In this document: positions 56,958 through 64,000 of the stretch, piece by piece
How the letters are laid out: each line of letters opens with the position of its first letter
Numbering within the stretch: position 1 is the stretch's first letter
Assembly: GCA_004369085.1 (NCBI GenBank)
Contig: ML210205.1
Location: 77,994-141,993 of the forward strand
DNA from: Coprinopsis marcescibilis
Lineage: Eukaryota; Basidiomycota; Agaricomycetes; Agaricales; Psathyrellaceae
DNA length: 64,000 bases
Reading direction: 5' to 3'
Notes under the pieces: generated by a model
What the model saw: the letters and a program-made list of their open reading frames with translations, nothing else
What the model was told of the DNA's origin: nothing
Database searches by the model: none
Made by a program: the position numbers and the translations under genes

Positions 56958-58903
56958 ATGACACCCTGTCTTTGGATTATCACTTCATTCTTTCTATCCT
57001 ACCTCTCGACACTCTGGTTCGACAGAAGCAGGTCGCCAATGCAAGTAGTCAGCTCTCTGTGCTCCAACTCGATTCACGACTAACCTTTGACTGAACCTAA
57101 TTTTAGTTTCTTCAAGGTGCGTTGTCTATAATTGCCACTGGCGGTCTCGATTTCGACTAATCCATCACGATAGCCGCGATCTCTACGGTTTTGGTACGTT
57201 TAATATGAATGACTATTCGAAGTGAATGATCCTCAAGTACCTCAAGATAGCTGAATATATCGAGACCTTTCCCTCTGAGGTATGTTACATACCTCTTCCG
57301 ACCTCGTTGTTGTGTCCAGTCCTTTAAACATCGTATCAGGTCAACTATATTTGGCCGGCGCCATGGAGCCTCATCAAGGTTCTTTTCTTTCTGGCCCGGT
57401 ACTCGGCCTTCATAGAGGTAGCATTTGTGATTGCCTACTCGTTCACGGAAAGACCGGATGTATCACCTGCGGTCTGTGGAGGCTGTTTCCGTCGCTCTTT
57501 CCGCATTAATTTTGTCCCTGTGCATCTTCCTAGACATGTGAGATACATCTCGGCATTGCTGGTCGTAAGTTATACATCCGCCATTAAAGGTGGAGCCATT
57601 CCTGATCATTTTTTCTGTAGTCGCCGTGGTTGCATCTATAGCGCTCGCAGAAGGTGCCGACTGCGCATACTGCCAGTAACCCTTTGCTCACATATCGTCG
57701 CACAGCAATTTTCTTCGTCCGAGTCTACGCCCTCTCCGGTCGCAGCAAACCAATGTTATTTTACCTCGTCCTTCAATGGATCGTAAGTGATTCCTTTGCC
57801 ACAACTCAGCTCGCTGCTCAACCCATCCTCAAATGGCCAAATTGCTTCCGATAGGTAGTTCATGTCGGACAAGTCGCGTTAATGGGGCACATAATCAGAA
57901 GCTTTGCTTGTAAGTCTCGTTATTAATTGCCCCATCCCAGGATTATCTTGGAAGCTTTGAATCTTCATTAATCGCGATCATACCTTGCACCATCATCGAG
58001 CAGTCCCTATGATCCCACACATCACGGCCAAAATCGGGTGTTTCGCCTTCCCACTACCAAGAGCGATCCCACTCCTTACCGCCATGTTTGCGCTCCCCGT
58101 CTTCAGTGGCATTGGTGCGTCGAAGCTCACAATTTGGCCACAGGTCCTCCCGCTAACTCAAACCTTACCTGGAAAAGCCCTCGTATTGATAATGGCGTAC
58201 CTAGGTCTCAAGAAGTTCCGCCATGTCCATACAACAAAGCTCATAACGATCTATTTCCGGGATGGATTCTTATACTTTATCGTACTCGCAAGTGCGTCCA
58301 TTTTACCTCTCGCTCCTTTCTCTCAACTAATGAATGATTGTTAACAGGTCTAGCAATCGCAAACATTGTTCTTGGCCTCAATATCACTGTACGTACTGAC
58401 TCTTCCTTCTGTAAGCTCCGAATCACCTTTTAGTGATACTAACACCATCCCTCAACATATGGTCCAGCCAATTTTGCTGTCGGCGAGTAAGTGATAAATC
58501 CTCACTCTCCTCCTGTTCCCGTCGAGTATCTCAAGACTCCTATCCACGATATATCTAACTAACACGCCAACGAAGATTCCAAGGTGTCCTCTATTCGATC
58601 CTTTCCTGCCGTCTCCTCCTTCACATGCGTCAAGTCGGTAGCAAGACACCCGCACCCGAATTTAGCGCAGGGAACCCACCGAATCAATACCCGCAACACG
58701 GTCATAAACATCCCATTGCCGTCGGTCATCATAGACGGCACAACCACATTGATGAAGGGGATGAGGATCAAATAACACTTGAGCCTATGAATTTCGTTCC
58801 GGGTGAGGTACCCGCGAAAGGGTTTGAGTTTCGTAGTGATGGGGTGACGTCTATGAAGACGGCGGGGGTTAGAACCAACGGTCTTAGCTCGGGGTGGGTT
58901 TGA
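56958..58903 (+). CDS. DUF6533-type membrane protein, copy 1
   Basis: A gene of about ten short exons. Landmarks in order are IAEYIETFPSE, VNYIWPAPWSLIKVLFFLAR, FIEVAFVIAYSFTERPD, VVASIALAEAIFFVRVYALS, MLFYLVLQWIVVHVGQ, ALVLIMAYLGLKKFRHVHTT, IYFRDGFLYFIVLA and FQGVLYSILSCRLLLHMRQV. The build, with an E-x-IW-x-x-PWSL-x-KVLF start and about six or seven hydrophobic segments, is that of the DUF6533 membrane proteins, which are abundant in Agaricomycetes and of unknown function. The cytosolic C-terminus is His-rich (QHGHKHPIAVGHHRRHNHID) before EPMNFVPGEVPAKGFEF and a stop at 58903. The start is uncertain: the ATG at 56958 fits the later exons, but its exon is read in another frame than the matching sequence in the paralogue. 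Confidence 0.75.
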
Positions 58904-59441
58904 GTGCGCGTGTATAATGTGTGGGCCGTCTGTACGATGTGTTATCATGCTATATATTTCGCAGGATGTATGGGCAAATGCTATTTGTATCTCTACCTAT
59001 ACTTGAGCTCTTCAACTTCGAGTATCAACAATCAAAGTTTAAAACATGGTCAGATTCTGATAGACCGTAGGTGCGCGGATTACTGCGCAAGGTAATTGCA
59101 AACAATTCATTATTTGTCTCTACCCATCACCAGACATTCAAAATAATACAGAGAGCATAGAAGTCGACCAGCACCAGTGTCTGTTCCTGGAGAGTGTCCT
59201 CTTGGATGACATCCACCAGGAGTTAGAATTTGGCAAGACGCGGTAGACTATTACCAGTATCAGATCTCAGTGCTGCCCAACTACTTCTATTGATTAAACA
59301 CACCAAAGCTTTTCCCCTTGCTTGACCCAATGACCGCGGTCCGCAATGATCAGATTTATGCTAAAGTATCTTTATGATTCATCACTCCAGCCAGCACTAT
59401 AAATTCTGGCAGGCTCCAGAGTCTGACCCACCAAGGAAATT

Positions 59442-61305
59442 ATGAATAGCCATCTCAACCGCGAAATTAGCAACCTGGCCTCTGTGGTTCGACAGAAGCA
59501 GGTCGGACAAGTGAGTGCCTCAATTTTGCGACAAAGAATAAGTTTAGGATCCCTTGGCTAACATTACGGTTGCGTAGTTTCTGCAAGGTACGCCTGGCGA
59601 CCAGCGCCCACCACTCAGGTCCGAGTGTCTGCTGTGGTATAAACTCATTTACATGTAATGTCAGCCTCAATCGTGACTGTTTTGGTGGGTATTGGGATTG
59701 CTCGATGAACTGAATTGGATCATCAATGCTCGTTAAGGTCGCGGATTATGTCGAAACTTTTCCATCTGAAGTGCGTACATCTCCATGTGTGATTTTGCGT
59801 TTTAACTTGTGTTTTGGCCACAAAGGTGAAATACATTTGGACTGCACCATGGCGCCTCGTCGAGGTCCTGTTCATTCTTGCTCGGTTCTCGGTTTTTATT
59901 GAAGCAGCATTCATGATTGAATATTCGTTCACAAAAGGGCCAGATCTATCACCAGTGGTCCGTCAAATAGCATTTCATTCCCTTCCTCTCTAAATTGTTT
60001 TTCACTCTATAGACTTGTGAGGTATATTTCGGCATAGCTGGAAGTAAGGCCTCAATTTTTATCATCTGTAGAGCTGCTTCTGACATCTCTTCTGTGCACA
60101 GTTTCCGTTGTCGTGTCGATAGCTCTGGCAGAAGGTGCGCATGTAGATTTCTTGACCGAAGTGTGTTACTCAGATAAGAATCTATCTCAGCAATCTTCTT
60201 TGTACGGGTCTACGCAATTTCAAATCGTAGCAAGCTATTGCTCTGTTATCTCGTCTTCCAATGGACTGTCAGTCGATTGTGATCCCCTGCCAGCAGCTAC
60301 CGCGTTGCCAAACTAATTTATCTCCTCCAAACGACAGGCAGTCCATGTTGCACAACTTGTGCTGATGGGATACATCATTAGATCCTTTGAATGTAAGCTT
60401 GATCCACCTCTCCCCCTGGTTTGACTGACATTCCAACATGAACATCCCTGGCAGACCCAGCTACATCTGACCTCACAGCGCGAGTTGGATGCTTCGCAAT
60501 TCCTACCCCAAGGGCCCCCTGGCTGGGCACTGCCATGTTTGCGCTCCCTGTGCTCAGTGGAACCAGTAAGCCATCTCTTGGTTTCGACATTAAAGCAGAT
60601 AAATTACAATGCGCCCCTCGAAGCCCTCGTGCTGATTATGGTGTATTTGGGCCTCCAAAAATTTCGCCATATCTGCGCAACAAACCTCATCACGATATAC
60701 TTTCGCGACGGGTTACTTTACTATATCGTCCTCGCAAGTACGTCTGAAGTTCTCCGAGATGCTTCTGGGTCTACATCTCACCTGTGAGTTTTATATAGGT
60801 CTCGCAATAGTAAATACTGTGTTAAGTGTAACAGTCACGGTACGTTCCCCGGTTATAACCAACTTAACGTTCTATGAACCTCCACCAGAGTTCCAATTTC
60901 ACGATTGGCGAGTAAGTCAACACCCACCATTATGTCTTGGCACTTCTCCGTATCTCTGCAAGCGACCGCTAACCACCTCTCACCTTTAGATTCCAAGGCA
61001 TTCTCTACACAATCCTCTCATGCCGGCTCATCCTTCACCTGCGCGACGTCGTCGGAAAAACGGCCACACCCACCTTATGCCTACGGAACCACCTGATACT
61101 GTGCCCGGACTCTCAAGACAGCCTTGAACAACCCAGTGATCGTAGATTGTACAACCGCAGTGTTGAGGGGTACGAGCAACAAGTGCCACTTGAGCCTCTG
61201 AATGTGGTGCCGGTTGAGGTGCCCGCGAAACAGTTTGAGCTGCTGAGCGATGGCATGGAGTCCGTGGAGACCAGGGCGAAGGGTGTTAGTCCCGGTTGGG
61301 TCTGA
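59442..61305 (+). CDS. DUF6533-type membrane protein, copy 2
   Basis: Starts MNSHLNREISNLASVVRQKQ at 59442. Exon order and splice positions follow copy 1: FLQASIVTVL, VADYVETFPSE, VKYIWTAPWRLVEVLFILAR, FIEAAFMIEYSFTKGPDLSP, TCEVYFGIAG, VSIALAEAIFFVRVYAIS, AVHVAQLVLMGYIIRSFE, ALVLIMVYLGLQKFRHICAT, IYFRDGLLYYIVLA and FQGILYTILSCRLILHLRDV. The C-terminus reads VPLEPLNVVPVEVPAKQFEL and stops at 61305. It lacks the His-rich cluster of copy 1, which has a different sequence there. It is a multi-pass membrane protein of unknown role. All junctions can be spliced in frame, so it looks intact. Confidence 0.8.
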
Positions 61306-61462
61306 GTATATCGCTTCGTCACCATGCCCATCATACCCTGCGTCGGTGGCAGCACCCAACCCAAGCCTTTTACTTTCCTTCAGTCTCATATGTACCTGTA
61401 TACCTAGTTTTTAATGTTAAAACCGCCGCATTTATTGAACATCCAGTCTAAAGCAAGACTAC

Positions 61463-62562
61463 TCATACGTGCGTAGCTATGAAATCTTTGAAAGCCGGTA
61501 TCTTGGAAATCTTCTGCTGGACCTCATATTTCCAATGATCCACGGCTTTCCTGCAACAGCTGCCTGTGTGAGTGCAGCTCGAGCATAATTGGGCAACGTC
61601 GAATGTCTTGTCTAGGTCAAGTAGGAACTCGAGGCCGTATTCGTCGGTGGGGGATGGCATGGCTTTGGCCAAGAGGGGAACTACGGCGTTGATGAATTTA
61701 CCGCAGCTGCCATGCGCTGGCTTATTTCTTGTATAGCTAATATCCATACAATTGATGTCTTGAGTGGTGAGTGAATGTCGCCCCTGTGGGTAATCATGGT
61801 AGTTGATGGCGAAGAAGCTGTTGCGGACTTGCAGCCATTTATGGTGGTAGTTTATCTGTGAGGGTTGGTAAGTCGAACCGTCACGCTGAGGGTAGAGAGA
61901 GGGAGAACAGACGCACCCATGGAAGGATAAGGTGTGGAGGAAGCAGGGGGATGATGGTAGATAAAGGGAGGACGAATGCGTGGCGAGCTGTAAGTTCCAC
62001 GAGGTCGTCATAGCCGTGACGTGCACCATACAAGCATACTTGGATCGGATGACTCTTCGCAAAGTCTCTAAAAGAGGACGCACACTCTGTCAGTCGCCCC
62101 ATCCGGCGATTCAAAATCCAGGTTGCCCACCTCAATCGCCGACGGCAGATGTTCATCGCAGGGTAGATCTGATACTTCTCCGAGGCTTCAGATATCTCGG
62201 ATACGAAATCAAACTCTTCGAAGGTCTCGATGTCTGGGTACCGTTGGGGATAGACAAATGCGAAGATGATTTCGAGGACTTTGCTTGGTTCCGAAAGCGG
62301 CACACATTCGTCCTCTGCCACAGTTAATCCACCGTCTCCGGACACAGATGCCACGGGAGGGAACCCTCCTGCGTTCACGCTAAGATTGGCGCTGTGAATA
62401 CGGAATCGAACATTGTCGTTTGATTGGAAGACGATTTCGGCCTCTGATGCACTGACTATAGATGCCAATCTTGTTAGTGAGCGTACTACGCCATATGTAT
62501 GGACACCTACATTTAGGACATGTGCTCGCTTCTTGGATGTGCGACGACGGTGTGTCTGCCAT
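61463..62562 (-). CDS. BTB/POZ domain protein, paralogue of 47410
   Basis: Four exons from the ATG at 62562 (MADTPSSHIQEASTCPK) to the stop at 61463. The BTB core reads SEAEIVFQSNDNVRFRIHSA, then LSEPSKVLEIIFAFVYPQRY and EISEASEKYQIYPAMNICRR. The next exon has QVCLYGARHGYDDLVELTAR and LSTIIPLLPPHLILPW. The last starts INYHHKWLQVRNSFFAINYH and contains a Cys-rich patch (LCSSCTHTGSCCRKAVDHW). Intron phases equal those of the gene at 47410-48419, so the two are paralogues, though 13 kb apart and inverted. Like other mushroom BTB proteins it is probably an adaptor of unknown partner. Confidence 0.83.
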
Positions 62563-63057
62563 AGTAACTTGGCGCAATGTAAATAAGTTGTCAAGCTTCC
62601 ACGGGCTTTCCTCAGTAGTTGATTTCTGGTATTTGTTGGGTATTTACGACGTTATGCTCACATCATCGTATTTCGATATTTCGACAAGGACCCTAGGCCT
62701 ATGTTGGGCATCTGTGCCTCCTCGTCGGTTCACCACTCAAGTCGACCAACCTTGCCAGCGTATGGATGCGTATTAAGTTATAGGTACGTATATACATTGG
62801 TCGTAAAGTGTCGTAAAATAAAAGACAAAGAAAAGAAAAAGAAAGAAACACCGTCCACCAGATTCACAAACAGCGCGGTAATAGATTGCAGCTTGTACAT
62901 TAAAAACTACAGCCAACGACAAGCATTTTTGAATTGCGTACAACAAAAAAAGAAAAACGAGAGTGAAAGTCATTTGAAAGAGGCTAGTACAGCATCCCCA
63001 ACAACCAGCCATAGTCAAAATCACAAGAAAAAAAAAAGACAAGTCCAACGAATGTAC
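62563..63057. other. Intergenic A-rich stretch
   Basis: Upstream flank of the BTB gene and 3' flank of the gene at the right end. A-rich runs (for example near 62820-62850 and 62945-62960) are present. No gene is seen. Confidence 0.4.
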
Positions 63058-63272
63058 ACGTCCATCACAATCCCGCGTCCCCCCCACACCACACAAACAA
63101 AAGGCAAAAAGAAAGGACAGTAAGTTGACACATATGTACTATATAGTGAGTATCTGTATTTCACGTCCATCACAGTCCCGCGTCCCCCCACGGCGCACAA
63201 CAAAAAAAGGTAAAAGAAAAGACAGTAAGTTGGCTCATAAGTATGTATATAGTGAGTATCTGTATCTACATT
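63058..63272. repeat. Imperfect tandem repeat of about 107 bp, two units
   Basis: Unit 1 begins near 63058 and unit 2 near 63166. Both contain CGTCCATCACA, TCCCGCGTCCCCCC, an A-rich run, GACAGTAAGTTG and TATAGTGAGTATCTGTAT in the same order. It lies just downstream of the partial gene on the minus strand, perhaps in its 3' UTR. Confidence 0.85.
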
Positions 63273-63339
63273 CTCGCATTAAAGAATAACTAGGCGCAAG
63301 CAAACAAGCACGAATGAAACCACCACACAAACAACCAAT

Positions 63340-64000
63340 CTACCTGCCATCCCTCAAAATATCATCATAAGCAGGCGGGATCTCCGACGGCGGCTCCACA
63401 GCCTGATCGCTCTCCCCCCTCCTAACCACAACCCTCCCCCCATCCTTATGCTGCACAACCCCTCCCGTCGCCGTCGGCGTACCAGCCGAACCTACCAAAA
63501 AAAAAAAAGAGAAACCCAAAACATCAGCACAAACCCACCCAAAATTAGAAAAAATCACATACCACCCGCAACAGTATTCCGATCCTCAATACCATCATAC
63601 GGCGAAACCAACGTCTCGCCCGCACTCCCATCCCTCTCCCTCCCTGCCCCTCCCTCATCCTCCTCCGTAACATTAACAACCCTCGGCGTCAACCCCCTCG
63701 CCTCCCTCTCCTTCGCACTCATCACCTTCGCTCCCTGGCCCTGGCTTTGGCCCTGCACATTACCATGCCCATGCCCACTCGACGACCGCGACCCCGCCGT
63801 CGCAGCTCCATACCCAACCGCCCCTCCCACAGCCCCTCCCACAGCCCCTCCCACAGCCGCACCACCCAAATACGGATTCCCACCCCCAACCGTAGAACTC
63901 CGCACATTCGACCCATACCACCCCGAACTCCCCGACACAACACTCGCAGAATCTGCACCTGCATTCGCATAGGGCAGCTGCGTCGGCGTGTACGGCGAAC
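63340..64000 (-). CDS. Gly/Ala-rich protein with PPxY motif (5' part outside window)
   Basis: The last exon, below 63490, ends PPSEIPPAYDDILRDGR and stops at 63340. An intron with a long T-run before the acceptor separates it from the exon at 63562-64000. That exon reads into the window edge without an initiator, so the start lies beyond. Visible parts are SGSSGWYGSNV, a repeated GGAVGGAVGGAVGYGAA that may be a flexible or membrane-near segment, a His/Gly/Gln-rich patch, and MSAKEREARGLTPRVVNVTE. The PPAY motif close to the C-terminus is a likely WW-domain ligand, as in the orphan at 52705. No family is recognised. Confidence 0.65.

Overview
The window looks like a piece of a nuclear chromosome from a mushroom-forming basidiomycete (Agaricomycetes). 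Genes are split by many short introns of about 45-75 nt with GT...AG ends. Coding sequence favours C or G at third positions. The families are typical of these fungi: DUF6533-type membrane proteins, BTB/POZ and MYND proteins, short tyrosinases, Old Yellow Enzyme (OYE) homologues, THEM6-like hotdog proteins, a GH24 lysozyme and many disordered orphan proteins. I saw no rRNA, tRNA, CRISPR array or intact transposon.

Layout. 0-5 kb: an isochorismatase-like hydrolase (+), an orphan Cys/His protein (+) and a secreted DUF8021-like protein (-). 5.9-9.8 kb: two tandem double beta-trefoil (ricin-B-like) genes on the minus strand; the copy at 5.9-7.4 kb carries an amber codon at a conserved Trp. 9.8-12 kb is gene-poor. 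12-17.3 kb: a secreted orphan (-), a Ctr-type copper transporter (-) and a disordered orphan (+). 17.5-22 kb: a direct tandem duplication of about 2.2 kb, each unit holding a BTB/POZ gene with a hydrophobic C-terminal tail. 22-25.8 kb: a MYND zinc-finger protein (+) and an acidic/polyQ protein (+). 26-31.4 kb: two divergently transcribed short secreted tyrosinases with 2.6 kb between them. 32.7-36.9 kb: a small orphan (-) divergent from an oligopeptide transporter of the OPT family (+). 37.2-39.8 kb: a deleted OYE pseudogene followed by an intact OYE (+). 40-44 kb: two THEM6-like hotdog-fold proteins in tandem (-). 45.3-48.4 kb: a disordered orphan (+) and a BTB/POZ protein (+). 49.1-51.9 kb: a secreted GH24 lysozyme (+) and a 2OG-Fe(II) oxygenase (+) that appears frameshifted. 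52.7-55.5 kb: a repeat-containing orphan with a PPxY motif (+) and a third OYE with an altered active site (-). 57-61.3 kb: two tandem DUF6533 proteins (+). 61.5-62.6 kb: a BTB/POZ paralogue (-) of the 47.4 kb gene. The 3' part of a Gly/Ala-rich PPxY protein (-) runs off the right end.

The main theme is local paralogy. Almost every recognised family occurs at least twice here, and several copies are damaged or have altered catalytic residues, so the region looks like one of active gene birth and death. I did not find convincing evidence for a single coordinated new pathway. The secreted tyrosinases, OYEs, isochorismatase-like hydrolase, 2OG oxygenase and OPT transporter could serve aromatic or xenobiotic metabolism, but they are interspersed with unrelated genes and that link is only inference. 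Splice sites were inferred by eye from reading frame, consensus and comparison between paralogues.
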